Notes: generated from the sequence alone by a model not told the origin. A stretch of 64,000 nt of DNA from Prorocentrum cordatum (GCA_963575745.1 CAUYUJ010016060.1:1475086-1539085); one strand, 5' to 3'; counted from the first letter of the stretch, positions 19,713 through 30,731 are shown. Numbers and translations: made by a program.

Positions 19713-21151
19713 CCTGAGCCTCGAGCCGGACCGACGGCGCGGCGAAGCCCTTCGAACGAGGCAAGCGAGAGACCCCGAACAGCGGGGGAGGGGGCAGGGG
19801 TGGAAGGGCCCCAAGGGGGCCCGGGCCCTGGCTCCGACGAGGGGAGGGGGTCCCGAGAGGCCCAGGCGGAAAGGAGAGGGGAGGAGAAACGTTGTCGGGG
19901 CGCGCTATTTTTAGCAGCGGAGGGGCCGCCGCACCGTTCAACTCTGCACGATCTGCAGCCTCGTCTGCCAGCCCGCCACCGCGGAGACCAGGCCGAGGCG
20001 CTCCTGCGGCCTGAATGACGTGGGCTGCCGCCGCGAGGCTCGGGTCAGGGCTGCCTGGCTGCCGTCGCGGCGCAGCGTCTGCGCCGCCACCTCGTGCTGC
20101 GTGGAGAGCGGCGACATCCCGCGCCATGGCGGCCACCACGCCCCTGCTCTGCTCTTCGGAGTCGTACAGGTGGCCGTGGAGCGTCATGCTGCTCCAGCGG
20201 CCCCAGCGCTTCACGGCCTCGGCGTCGCCCAGCACGGTCCACAGCGCCGAGGCGCCTCCGATGCGGAGGCTGTGTGACTCGAAGCGCCTGGGGGGCCAGC
20301 CCCTCGGCTGCCGCTTCCCGCTGCAGCGCCGCCTGCAGCTGCTCCCTCTTGACCACCTTCCCGCCGCTCCACCGGAAGAGTGGCCGGCGACCCTCCGTGC
20401 CCTCGGCGAATCGCTTCAGGGCGTGCTCCCTCAGGAGCTCCAGCGCTGCCACTGGGCACACCTCGGCGCTGGCCCGATGGTGCACCCTGCAGGTGCCGAA
20501 GGCTCTCTGGTCGGTCTTCGTCTTTCGAAACGCGACCGAGGCCTTCGCTGCCTCGCTCAGCCCACACGGAGCCGGGCCGCCGTTCTCGTCGTGGAGCGCC
20601 ACGTCCACCCCGCGAAGGCACATCTGCTCGTCGACGCCGCCGCTGTCGGTGATTTCTTTGGCCCGGCAGAGGCAGGAGAAGCCCGTCGTGAGGGTCGCCC
20701 AAAACACCACCGCGTCGAAGGCCTCGTCGCCGAGCTTGAGGCCGGCGCCAACTCGCCCTTCAGCCAGGCCATCATGCGCGGGTTGACGCCGAGTTTGCGC
20801 TCCTCCTGAGGGGCCCCCTTCTGCAACGAGTCGATGAGGACCGTGATGCGCTTCTGCCGGCGAGCGGGTCGCCTCCGCCCGCGCGCACGTGGCCACCCTG
20901 GAACGCGAAGAGAGTGTTGAGGAGGGTGCCGTTGCCCTTGCCCACCAGCCGAGGTAGCCGAGGAAGCGCAGCAGCCCCTCCTCGTCCTCGGTCACCTGCC
21001 GCCTCGTCTCGCCCGAGAGGAGTGGGGGGATGCCGCGCCTGGTGCACCACCACAGCCACTTCGACCAGGCCTCGCCGTAGTTGGTGCGCATCACATGGAT
21101 TGCGCCACATCGTTTGCTCGAAACACACTGTTTGGGGACCGCGCTGGCCAA
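19675..21151 (-). pseudogene. Frameshifted tyrosine recombinase (Crypton/DIRS-type)
   Basis: Read on the minus strand from about 21151 (NYGEAWSKWLWWC). The catalytic blocks are present but spread over at least three frames: Arg in TTGFSCLCRAKEI (about 20640-20690), Lys in FRKTKTDQ (about 20510), then HSLRIGGAS and ALWTVLGDAEAVKRWGRWSS, and LHGHLYDSEEQ with the nucleophile Tyr (about 20160-20280). One frameshift lies at a six-G run at 20290-20295; at least one more falls near 20820-20900, where the 'LGVNPRMMAWLKGEL' block is out of frame. No single frame encodes an active enzyme. It differs from the intact recombinase at 15180, so it comes from a separate element. No RT is seen beside it, and no relict leader was found upstream of it. 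Confidence 0.75.
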
Positions 21152-21962
21152 TCTTGTTCCTCATGGTAGAGCTTCGGACTGCGCACAGACGGTCCTAAGA
21201 GGTACTCTGGCCTCTCTCTTCTCGGCCTCGCCCTCCTTCGCTCCCTCCCTGTCTTCCTTCTCCTCCGTGGGTGGTGTTTCAAAAGGTGGAGTCCCCTTTC
21301 CCTGAGTGGGGAAGCTCGCCTTGCCTTGGCCCCGCGTAGTGCCCAAATATCTATACCGCATCGTGAACAGATCAACATTGACGGAGCTGCTTCGCTGATC
21401 TGGGTCTCCCGGGGCCCTTGCTGGGCCTCGGGAGCGCCACGAACGACATCGGGATGGAAGGCCGACTCGGGAAGCGACTCGGAACAGACACGTGCCATCC
21501 GATCTCTGGGTGAGGCTCGGGGCCGCGCGCAGGCAGCCCCCCGAGGTGGCCTCGCTTGGCCTCGGCAGGCCCTCCGAGCAGGCCCAGCTGGCCTGATCGG
21601 GCCCCCCGAGCAGTGCGGGGCGGTGCCTGGCATCAGCCCGGGGGGGGCGGGTCCTCCTCAGGGGCCGCGTTGCCTTGGGGGGACAGGCTCAGGGGGGAGC
21701 GACTCGACCCCTCCGATCGCCCATTCGTCGCTGATGAGGGCCCCATGACCCACCCCGCCCAGGAACGCGCGGATTCGCGCTCGGGGGCCTGATGTATCCA
21801 CGATGAGTCGGCGACGTGCCACCGATTCCAGACGATTGTTCTCCTTTTGAGCCGGTCCCCCCCTAATCGTTGCCCCTTCCCAGGGGGGTGCGGTTCTGAT
21901 GGACGTTCGAACGTCTTCGTCGGTCTTGTGAGGTCGTCGGTCTTGTGAGGTTTTTTGGCTTC
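21152..21962. other. Non-coding; contains repeat family E, copy 2 (about 21690-21885)
   Basis: No gene seen. From 21690 the order GATCGCCCATTCGTCG, CCCGCCCAGGAACG, GCGGATTCGCGCTCGGGGGC, CCGATTCCA, CTAATCGTTGCCCC parallels the copy at 2783-2992. Confidence 0.55.
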
Positions 21963-22156
21963 TCGGGAGCGGAAAAGAGGGGGGTGATGACTAGGGGGGG
22001 GTGGATATCATGGCGCGGGCCATGATTGTTCCTCAGATTTCATGGCGCCTTTTCTTATTTCATTACGTCCCTGTCCCCCCCGCTGGGCCGCGCACATGCC
22101 GCCAGTCATGATTTGCACACCCTCCTCTTGGACACCCCCCTCTTGGCCGCTCCCGA
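21963..22156. mobile_element. Short TIR element family C, copy 2
   Basis: A 194-bp element, the best-preserved copy. Ends TCGGGAGCGGAAAAGAGGGG and CCCCTCTTGGCCGCTCCCGA form a 24-bp terminal inverted repeat with two mismatches. The internal palindromic ATCATGGCGCGGGCCATGAT is shared in degraded form by the other copies. Confidence 0.85.
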
Positions 22157-23225
22157 GCTTCGGGACCCTTGAAAGCAGCTGTGCCTAGTCTGGGGTCTTG
22201 CGTGAGTACCCGGATCGTCCTGAGCAGCCGCCAGAGTTCCGAGCTGTAGCCCGAAAGCTAGGCCCCCCTCCCGATGGCGGCAACTTCGCTGGAGCGACCT
22301 CTGATGCGGGCCTGTGGCGGTCCACTCAGCATTGGGAGGCGGTCTTGGGCCAGGCCCCCCCGCTGACCCCAAAGATCACTTACGTAGGGTAACTGTTTTG
22401 GTGTTCGGCGTCCGCGCCGTCGGCGTCAGTTGTCGGCATCGTCGTCGTCGGCGTGGTCGGGCCAGCGGCGGTTGGCATCGGTGCCGTCGTTGTTCTGTCG
22501 GCGTCGCCGCCGTCGTCGTTTGGTCAGCGTCGCTGTCTTGGTCGTCGTGGTCGTCGTCGTGATCGACGTCGGCGTCGTTGGGCTATGGCGTCGAAGCCGT
22601 CGGAGGGGTCTCGAGGCTCGAGCCTCGAGGATCGGCTGGAGGACGTCCGCTGTGCGTCTCGCCGGTCCTGACCAGGCCGGGCCTGCCCCAGGCTCGGTGC
22701 GTATGTATGCCTCCCGGGCCAAGCCGGGAGGGTGTACAGCCAAGGCGCTGAGATAAGGAACAGTTTGGATTCGGAGGGGGCTCGAGGCTCGATGCTCCTC
22801 ACGTCCTTCCGCGGTTGTTCCTCTGGCCCTCATCCTGCACCCAGGCTTTTTGGAAGCCGCAGGGGGGGCTTCGTTCCTTAGTTGGCGTTCCTCATGTCAG
22901 CAGCCCGGCTGTATGCGGTTTGTTCGTGTCGTGTCGACCCGGCGCGGACGTTCCAGGTGGATTGAACGCTGCCAGTGGCCCAGGGTCGGCCGAAGTTGAG
23001 CGACCTCGCCATCGCAGAGAGACGCGATCGTTCAAGACGGAGCGATCCTCGCGGCGCCGGGGACCACCGCGCCCGACGCTGACCCTGCCGCGCACCGATC
23101 CGCCGAGCCAGGGTCGGCCTATCGGAGGCGCGGGAGCGAGATCGCAGCGAAGTGGAGAGCCCCCCGCTGGGAGGTCGCTCGCGGCCTCGTGCGCGTGTCG
23201 CGCGTGCGGGCGAGGCTACGTTTAT
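22157..23225. other. Non-coding, with GTCGTCG tract
   Basis: 22400-22590 is a degenerate (GTC)n/(GTCG)n tract. The rest is unique GC-rich sequence with no recognisable coding or RNA feature. Confidence 0.55.
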
Positions 23226-23411
23226 GTCGGGCCTGTCCCCCTACAGGGGGATTTTCGACGAAACATAAAGAATACCCCCAAGATAGTCAAAGAAGACTCC
23301 AAAAACAGCCTGGGGATTATTTTCGGAGCATTTTCTTATCTATTTGGGGTATTTTTGGGGGTATTGCTTATGTTTTCGTCGAAAGTCCCCCTGTAGGGGG
23401 GCAGGCCCGAC
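23226..23411. mobile_element. Short TIR element family B, copy 1
   Basis: A 186-bp element with ~38-bp terminal inverted repeats (GTCGGGCCTGTCCCCCTACA... and ...GGGGCAGGCCCGAC). Each end contains its own small palindrome CCCCCTACAGGGGG or CCCCCTGTAGGGGG, followed by TTTTCGACGAAA. The centre is A/T-rich and non-coding. Confidence 0.88.
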
Positions 23412-23583
23412 TTGAGGCCACGCTGCGCGGGCGGGCGAGAGGAACGAACCTTCCCCTGGCCGGGGCGCCACCGGGCCGAGATGCTGCCCCCCGCCCCCCC
23501 CCGTGGCCGGCGGTGGCCGGGGATGTCCTGCCGTGGCGTCTCGACGGTGTCCCGCGGTGGCCCGTGGTGCACGGTGTTGCTCG

Positions 23584-23706
23584 GCATCGCTCGGACGTGT
23601 GCATTTTCCCTTGAGCGAGGGCAATCGAGGAGCATCCTTGATCATTTGGCGGAAGAACCACGCACGAAATCGAACAAAAACACAGGGAATGGACGTCCGA
23701 GCGATG
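23584..23706. mobile_element. Short TIR element family A, copy 4
   Basis: A 123-bp element with perfect CATCGCTCGGACGT and ACGTCCGAGCGATG ends and internal ATCCTTGATCATTTGGCG. It lies 172 bp downstream of a family B copy; the same B-then-A order occurs at 30548/30841. Confidence 0.88.
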
Positions 23707-24240
23707 GCGAGATTGTGAGATCGCCAGGTGGTCCGATTGTGAGATTGACAGTGGAAGTGTTTGTGAGGTCGATCGTAAGGTCAAACGTGGCAGCGATAGT
23801 GAGGCCGACGGCGAGATCGATAGTGAGATGCCTGTGGGGATCGATCGTAAGATCGGTATTGAGATCTATACTGAGATCGATTGTGCGATCCCTTGTGATA
23901 TTGATCGTGAAAGGGATAGTGATATCGATTGTGAGACCGATTGGGTGACGTCGATAGAGAGATCGATAATGAGACTGATAGTAAGATCGATAGGAAGATC
24001 GATAGTGGAATTGGTGGTAAGGTCAATAGTGAGGTCGATGGCGAGAGCGATTATGAGATCGATCGTGAGATCGATCGTGATATCGATTGTGAGGTCGATT
24101 GTGAGTTCGCTGTTGAGATCGATTGTGAGAGGTATGGTGACATCGACTGAGATCGATAGTGGGATCGATAGTGGGATCGATCGTGAGGTCGATTGTGAGA
24201 TCGCTAGTGGGATCGATGGTGAGATCGATTGAGTGCGACG
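23707..24240. repeat. GATCGATNGTGA minisatellite
   Basis: About 45 degenerate 12-bp units (GTGAGATCGATA and variants), rich in GATC and ATCGAT. Open Asp/Arg/Ile-repeat frames exist only because the unit lacks stops. Confidence 0.9.
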
Positions 24241-24478
24241 TTGGTTCCCCAGAGAACCTTCTTTTCATCCGAAGGGTGGTCGTATAGGTATTCTATGTTG
24301 ATCTGACCAGGCCAGGGAGGTTCGGAGGGTTCTTCCGGGTGGAGGGAGGTTCGGAGGGATCTTCGAGAATCGAAGATCGGAGGTTCGGGTGGGGCTCCCG
24401 CAGATGGGGCCAGAGTAGGTGGAGGTCCCCAGGCCTCACGGATGGGGCCGGAGTGGTTTCGAGGTTCGGAGGGTTTCT

Positions 24479-24650
24479 TCGGGGGGTGGATAGACCTCTT
24501 ACCCTGACACGTCGATTGGCGAATTGGCCGTTTCTGGTTTGCGAGGGGGCGTCGCGGCCGTCATTTTTCCGGGTCCAGGTCCGTCTGTTTCGGTCCCAGG
24601 CCGTTTTCATTGAAGGGAGGTTTTCTGACGGGAGGTTTGTCCACCGCCGA
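24479..24650. mobile_element. Short TIR element family D, copy 3
   Basis: Left end TCGGGGGGTGGATAGA, right end GGTTTGTCCACCGCCGA. The inside GACACGTCGATTGGCGAATT and GGTCCCAGGCCGTTTTCAT is close to the copy at 8563. Confidence 0.82.
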
Positions 24651-24689
24651 TCTCCAGGCATCCCAGGTGATGGCGCCAGATGGGCTCTA

Positions 24690-24952
24690 CAGTGCTGTTT
24701 TTAATACATGCTCCGCGTGCGGATCATGTATAAAAAATGCAGGGATTTAGTATTAAAGACAACGATGAGGTCATGCATACTTTCATTCGTAAATTAATCA
24801 TGTATTAAAAATCCCATATGTTTTAAATCCTATGTTTTAAACACTGCCCTGTAGGATCGAAGGTACCCTTTGTATTAACAAACCAATCCGTTTCAAAATC
24901 ATATGTATTAAAATCTGCCCTGTTGTTTTAAATCCTATGTATTAAAAAATGT
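24690..24952. repeat. AT-rich island with TATTAAA/TTTTAAA repeats
   Basis: Recurrent TTTTAAATCCTATG, GTATTAAAA and CTGCCCTGT blocks. A 13-bp inverted repeat (ATACATGCTCCGC with GCGGATCATGTAT) lies near 24706-24733. Its AT-richness contrasts sharply with both flanks. Confidence 0.7.
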
Positions 24953-25019
24953 AGGATCATTTGGCGAAAGAACACGCACGACACCGAAAAAAACACAGGG
25001 AGTGGAAGTCCGAGCGATG
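24953..25019. mobile_element. Short TIR element family A, copy 5 (5'-truncated)
   Basis: Only the right half is present: GATCATTTGGCGAAAGAACA, CACAGGGAGTGG and AGTCCGAGCGATG. It abuts the AT-rich island directly. Confidence 0.78.
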
Positions 25020-25334
25020 GCCAGGTGTTGCCGATGATTTGAAGAGGCGGCGCGATGTTTCGAGCCCATCTACTCTGGCCCCATCTGGGATGCCTCCAGG
25101 TTGGCTGGTGGGGTTCGGGACCTGTTCAGTTTCGGTCCTCTTTGGTCTCCTTGTTGCTTGGGCACGGGCCGCCCGCGCACGCATGAAGTGCAGCCCGGCG
25201 CGTTTGCTCCGAAGCACCGGCATGCGCCCGAGTGCCTCGTGTTTTCCCAGCCAGTGCCAATGCAATTTACAGGTGCTCGTTTTTTGTTGTTGTTTTGTTG
25301 TTTGTTTCTTCTCTCTCTCTCTCTCTCTCTTTAG

Positions 25335-25570
25335 GCCGTCTGGAGGCGTCTCGTGGCCACGGCTGGATTCGCCGAGGCCGTTCGGGTTGGGGGGAGGACG
25401 GCTCCAGGAAGACCCAGACATCGACGGCGGCGACGACGACGTCGTCGACGTCTTCGCCTCGGGGGTCGCTGGGCCCTCCTGGAGGTCTGCTCGTCGCCAC
25501 GCCTGGAAGCAGCTCGAAAAAGTGGCCAGGGTGTACGTACCCTTGGATGAGAAGGAGGATGCAGTAGACA
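25335..25570 (+). other. Possible isolated exon after a strong splice acceptor
   Basis: A (CT)n tract ends in CTCTCTTTAG at 25334, an excellent 3' splice site. The next ~230 bp are open in a frame encoding an acidic stretch (DPDIDGGDDDVVDVF) and then RRHAWKQLEKVARVYVPLDE. No upstream exon, donor or known domain was found, so this may be chance or an exon remnant. Confidence 0.25.
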
Positions 25571-26256
25571 CATACGATCAGACATCTTGCAATCAGACAT
25601 ATTGGGGAGCATTCTTCTTTGTCGATGCTTACGGTGCCCCCGATTTTCTGCGGTCCTCGGGGGCCATTCGGGGATCAGAAATATTCCCACGGCACCTGCT
25701 GGCAGGCCGATTTATTTTTCGACGCGCGTGCTATAGAACAAATACGTTTTCCTCCATATTGCCCCTCTGGGGCGTCGGGCTCGTCAAGAGTTGGGCCAGA
25801 GTGAAAAGCAGGCCAGGATAAACTCCGGGAGGGGCCTGGGGACCGGTTTTTGAGCGGGTTCTTGTCGGAAGGATCGGAGGTTCGAGGATCATTTTTGCTC
25901 GGGCGCATGGAGTCTTTCGAGGGCTCCCGGAGGCTTCTCGAGACAGCTACCGACGCGCACGCTTGGAGATATCCTGGGGCCTGGGGTCTGCTTTGAGAAA
26001 GGGTGGGGCGGAGGATACGACGACAAGGACGACGGCGACGAGACGCGGACGAGGAGGAGCAGGACGGGGCGGGCGAGGAGGAGTAGCACGACGTCGTCGA
26101 CTACGACCCCTTCTCCTGGTGCAGTCTTCCTCCGGGGCCATCTCTGATGGCCCCGGGGCCCGATGACGGGCCACGGATGCCGAAAGCGAGAAAAACCGGC
26201 GGGATGAAAACAAACATGTCGTCGGAGATTTGGGTTCTCCGCCAAGCCAAGGAAAG
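25571..26256. other. Unassigned stretch
   Basis: No recognisable gene. 26010-26110 is a degenerate GACGACG/GGACGAGG tract. Confidence 0.5.
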
Positions 26257-26450
26257 TCGGGGGCGGAAAAGAGGGGGGTGATGACTAGGGGGGGTGGATA
26301 TCCATGGCGGGGGCTATGATATTTGCCCAGATCTCAGGGCGCCTCTTCTTCTTTCATTACGTCCCTGGCCCCCCCGCTGGGCCGCGCACATGCCGCCGGT
26401 CATGATTTGCACCCCCCCCTCTTGGACACCCCCCTCTTGGCCGCTCCCGA
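26257..26450. mobile_element. Short TIR element family C, copy 3
   Basis: A 194-bp element with ends TCGGGGGCGGAAAAGAGGGG and CCCCTCTTGGCCGCTCCCGA. The inside matches the copy at 21963 throughout, including CCGCTGGGCCGCGCACATG. Confidence 0.85.
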
Positions 26451-27083
26451 GAAAGTGATCCAAGGGGGGGTGGGGGACGGCGGGGGGGGAGGAAGAGCCG
26501 AAGTGGCGGCCGCGCGACCGCCGCCCGCCGCAGGCTGCTGCCCGTTCCGTCGGGCCGGGCACCGCTGGGGGCCTCGTGGTTGGCTCAGTGGCCGCCGGGG
26601 CTCACGGAGGACAGTCAGGGGCGGCGGTAGGGCAGGGCTCGTTTCGGTTTTTCCGATTCGATGTGGATCGATTCCGGGTCGGATTCGGGCTCGACTTCGG
26701 ATTCAGATTCGGAGTCCGATGTCGCAACGGAGGCCTTACTAGCTTGCCGATTTCTGCAGACTCGACTGCTCCCGACTTGGCTGCAGATTTCCCCCGATCT
26801 GACGCATTTCGATCGTCGATCCGATTACGCGATTCGATTCTGAGCTCGCCCTGCGTTGGCGGGGGACTGGAGGGGACGAAAAGCCTTCGAGGGTTGAAGT
26901 TTCGGACGTCTTCGTCGCTTCTCTGCGCATTTCCGGCTTCGAGATGCCCTCCAGCAAATGCGCCTCATCGAGAGCGTTCCGTGGGTGCCCAGATTGTCCC
27001 GAACGGTCGCCGGAGAGCCGAGTTATGACCCGAAAGCTAGGGGGCAATGAGATGTGGGGACGCGGTCTGGAATGTTTGCCTGG

Positions 27084-27219
27084 CATCGCTCGGACGTGTG
27101 ATTTTTTTCTCGGCGAGAACCATTGAGGACGATCCTGGACCATCGAGCAAAAAAAACACGCACGAAACCGAAGAATGCACGGGACATGGACTGCACGGGA
27201 CATGGACGTCCGAGCGATG
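27084..27219. mobile_element. Short TIR element family A, copy 6
   Basis: Perfect 14-bp terminal repeats. The internal sequence is the CTGGACCATCGAGCA subfamily. Longer than its relatives because GCACGGGACATGGAC is tandemly duplicated near the right end. Confidence 0.85.
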
Positions 27220-27310
27220 GCGAGTTTTGGCTCAGCGGGGCGCTCCGCCGGTTCTGGCCCACCACACTTCGGCGCGACCCGCCAGCCGCTTCGCTCCGAG
27301 GCCCGAAAAC

Positions 27311-27386
27311 CATCACTTCACTAATTTTGGGCCCCAGGGCCCACTGAGGCCTCAGGGGCCCCAGATTAGTGATTAGTGAAGTGATG
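27311..27386. repeat. Inverted repeat CATCACTTCACTAAT...ATTAGTGAAGTGATG
   Basis: A 76-bp structure with perfect 15-bp arms and complementary GGGCCCC/GGGGCCCC inner blocks. A third copy of ATCACTTCACTAA follows at about 27416, outside the hairpin. Confidence 0.8.
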
Positions 27387-27789
27387 TTTTTTCCCACGTA
27401 AGGACCCCGAAATTTATCACTTCACTAAACCGAACCCAGGACGAAAGTCAGGGGCCGAATTGCTGCTGTGATGCAACATCGGTCTCGTATTCGCAGTCTC
27501 CAAGCGTCAACGCCCCGAGCTTCTCCCAGCCTCCCGCCGCCACGGTTAACCCAGTCGTCGCCGATGGGACCCGGTAGTCCACCCCCCGCCCACGGACGTG
27601 CGGTCTCGCTCTCGGGGGCTCTACGATCGGCGACGTATCGCCAGTTGAAGCTCGATGCCGTCCCAGCTGGGCCACGCCCGCCCTGTTCTCCTTCCCCCAC
27701 AGGGACGAGGGGGGCGCTCTGCTGACCTTCTCCAACCTCCAGGCTTCCGCATTAGAACACAGAGGGACGAGGATCAGAGTTTCCTTCCC

Positions 27790-28258
27790 CTCCTCAGTGA
27801 GGGAGGGAGGGAGGGAAAGGAGGAGGAGGAGGAGGAGCAGGATGAGTAGGAGGAGGAGGAGGAGGACGAGAAGGAGGAGGAGGAGGAGGAGGAGGAGGAG
27901 GACGACGAGAAGGAGGAGGAGGACGAGGACGAGGAGGAGGAGGAGGAGGAGGACAAGGACGAGAAGGAGGAGGAGGAGGAGGAGGAGGAGGAGGAGGAGG
28001 AGGAGGAGGAGCAGGAGGCCTTCTGACAGAGGCGTGCTACAGTGGTACCTGGGAGTAGGAGAAGTAAGGAAGGAAGAAGGAGGAGTCCGAACAGGAGAGG
28101 ATGAGAGGAAGGCGGAGAAGAAAGTTGAAGAGGGCGAGAGGGAGGAGGAGGAGGCTCTGTACATGGTCAAGGAAGAGGAGGAGGAGGAGGAGGAGGAGGA
28201 GGAGGAGGAGGAGGAGGAGGAGGAGCAGGAGGAGGAGGAGGAGGAGGAGGAGGCGTCG
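27790..28258. repeat. GGA microsatellite
   Basis: Two (GGA)n blocks, 27810-28018 and 28148-28258, around a short unique insert. Poly-Glu, poly-Arg and poly-Ser frames here are artefacts. Confidence 0.92.
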
Positions 28259-28777
28259 TAGATGGCCACTTTGGCCCAAGGTCCGAGCCCTCTGCGAGCG
28301 GGCGGCACCCCATCGGATGGGCCGATGGCCGCGCTGCCGCGGCCCACGCGCCGGTGTCACGCGCCGGTGCTGCGCCGGCCACACGACGCGCCCGCGCACT
28401 CTCCGCTGAACGAGGCGCCCCCCGCTATTGGGCACCTCGGCTGCGCGCAAGAGTCCAAGATCTCCCACGATCTGATTTTGTTCAGTACGGGCATTTCTCT
28501 TCACTCTCGGCCATCAGGAATGGATCCGGGATGCGAAACTACCTCCTGGTACGTGGGGTGAGGGTTGGCCAGTGCCGCGAGTCGCAGAAATTGCTCATCG
28601 GACGTCATGGGTGGCCTTTCGCCAGGGGGGGCCCGAGTATCGTAGCCTTGGGCCTTGGGGGGGCGCTTTCGGTGGGTTCCTGGAGGCGTTCCTTCCTCGG
28701 GGTGCGCCCCAGCAGCTGCGCCTCGCCGAGAGCGTTCCCGAGGTGTGCGGATCGTTTCAAGAGGCCGCCCGATTTTT

Positions 28778-28950
28778 CAGATTTCGTAATAAAAGGGAGG
28801 GGGTCTGGACCCTCCAAGACAAGCCGTTCCAGACCTCCCCCCTGGGAGAACCCTCCAAACCATCGTCCCCAGACCCCCCAGGCCCTCCAAGATAGCCTGG
28901 AAGAGACCCCCCCCCGAAATGAGACCCCCCTCCCTTTATTACGAAATCTG
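28778..28950. mobile_element. Single-copy TIR element (CAGATTTCGTAATAAA ends)
   Basis: A 173-bp segment bounded by CAGATTTCGTAATAAA and TTTATTACGAAATCTG. The inverted repeat extends through GGGAGGGGG to about 27 bp. Non-coding inside. No second copy in the window and no clear target duplication. Confidence 0.7.
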
Positions 28951-30031
28951 GAGCACCCGAGCTGTGACTCGAGAGCCGAGTGGCCCCTCGCCGGAGTGGC
29001 CTCCGGGTGCGCGGCGCCTCGGGGGGCGCGGAGGGGGGGAACTGGGGGCGAGCCCGGGCGCGCTGTGCCGCCGCTGCCGCACCGCCACGCAGCGATCGGC
29101 AGTCCGCGCCCCCGAGGCCACTCTGTGCGCGGCCCAGACGATCTGGTTTCACCTTACCAGTTTGAAGCACAGCCCTGTCCCTATGTTTGACATCACCTCA
29201 CCTCGATGCCGATCTTAAGGGTTCCCTCCGTTTCTGAGGGCCTATCCCTAAGATTGTCCTCGCTTTTTGCTCGCCCATCTTAAGGATAGGGATACGTTCG
29301 AGGCTGGTCATTATCAACCCCGATGCCCAAAAGCTCCCGACCCGTTCAGGGACAGCGTTCGTCCCGGATCCACTCCCGATGGCCCAGCGGGCCCGAACGC
29401 TGCCCCCAGAGGACGAAAGTGGAGCAAGGCGCCGCGGCTGAACAAAAATCGATCCCTCGGTGGTCTGGGAGTCAGACCCAAAATAGATGACCCCCCCCCC
29501 CTCCCCGCGACCACGGCGGGGGCGAGGCGGACTTGCCGAGTGGGTGCCGCGCCTGGGTGCGGGACGTCTTGGAGAATGGCCCGCACTCGAGCGCCAGCCT
29601 CGACATCCACCGAGATCCCACCCCCACTGTTTCTGGGGATGCCCGCGGGGGCCGCCGTCGGAGACAGGGGTGCCATGTTGGGTCGGACGAACAACACGCA
29701 CCCATACCCATAGGGGGGGGGGACGGAGGGGGGCTATGCGTGCGTGATGTCAGATGGGGATCCCCGCTCGAACGGGAGCCCCACCCGGGGTCCGACAACC
29801 TGCTTCCATACCCATCGCCAGTATTCCGCCCTCCGAGCCCCCCCCCTGGCTGTGGGTGTGGGTGTGTGTGTTGTGTGTGTGTATGTGTGTGTGTGAATGT
29901 GTGTGTATCGTTCGCTCGACATCTCGGATCATCAGGAAGCGCTGAGATCCGACGTGGCAGAAGAAGCTGAGCCGGATCGATCTGTGAGAGGACCCCGGGC
30001 CCGCAACTGGGCGAAAGCGCACGCGGTGAAC
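28951..30031. other. Unassigned stretch with TG repeats
   Basis: No gene recognised. A (GT)n tract lies near 29850-29910. GATCTTAAGGGTT and CATCTTAAGGATAGGG near 29213-29290 are a small diverged repeat pair. Confidence 0.5.
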
Positions 30032-30201
30032 TCGGGGGCGGCAAAGAGGGGGGTGATGACTGGGGGGGGGGGATATCATGGCGGGGGCCATGATACTTGC
30101 CCAGATTTCATGGCGCCCCTTCTTGTTTCATTACGTCCCTGGCCCCCCCGCTGGGCCGCGCACATGCCGCCGGTCATGATTTGCACCCTCCCCTCTTGGA
30201 C
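30032..30201. mobile_element. Short TIR element family C, copy 4 (right end lost)
   Basis: Left end TCGGGGGCGGCAAAGAGGGG and the whole internal core are present. The right terminal repeat stops after CCCTCTTGGAC, so the copy is truncated. Confidence 0.8.
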
Positions 30202-30547
30202 AAAGGATCAGGAGGGGGAAAAACACACAGACACAATTAATCGTCGACCCCCAGGAAAACATGGGAAAATATGGAAAGTGGGGGGGAAGACAGAAACCCA
30301 GAAAATATGGGGAAATATGGGGAATCCTGTTATTTGTGTGTATCTATTTGTGTGTCCCAGGGCCCCCTGGTGAACAGGCCCAACACCAGGATCTCAGGCA
30401 GGGCCGCCCTCGCGCGCACGCCGAGGCGCCCGCGCTCGGGCCCGCGGGGCTGCCCGGCGGGAGCCCGGCGCCCCTGGCGGCCGCGGCGGCCGCACTGCTT
30501 GGGCGCCCGCTCCGCCGCGCCGCCGCGCGCCGGAGCGCGAGGCTTAA

Positions 30548-30731
30548 GTCGGGCCTGTCCCCCTACAGGGGGATCTTCGACGAAAAATTGAGAAATACCC
30601 CAAACATAGTCAAAAAGTATTACAAAAATAGTCTGGGGATTATTTCTGGGGTATGTTTTGACCTTTTTGGGGTATTTTGGGGGGGGGTAAATTTTTCGTC
30701 GAAAATCCCCCTGTAGGGGGACACGCCCGAC
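30548..30731. mobile_element. Short TIR element family B, copy 2
   Basis: A 184-bp element, the same structure as the copy at 23226: GTCGGGCCTGTCCCCCTACA at the left, GGGGGACACGCCCGAC at the right, palindromic sub-ends and TTCGACGAAAAA. The A/T-rich centre is diverged but alignable. Confidence 0.88.

Noticed and set aside
28254-28281. GGCCACTTTGGCCCAAGG as another spliced-leader relict
   Set aside because: 15 of 18 matches, but an extra AT interrupts the 5' part, it directly follows a microsatellite, and no convincing gene follows.
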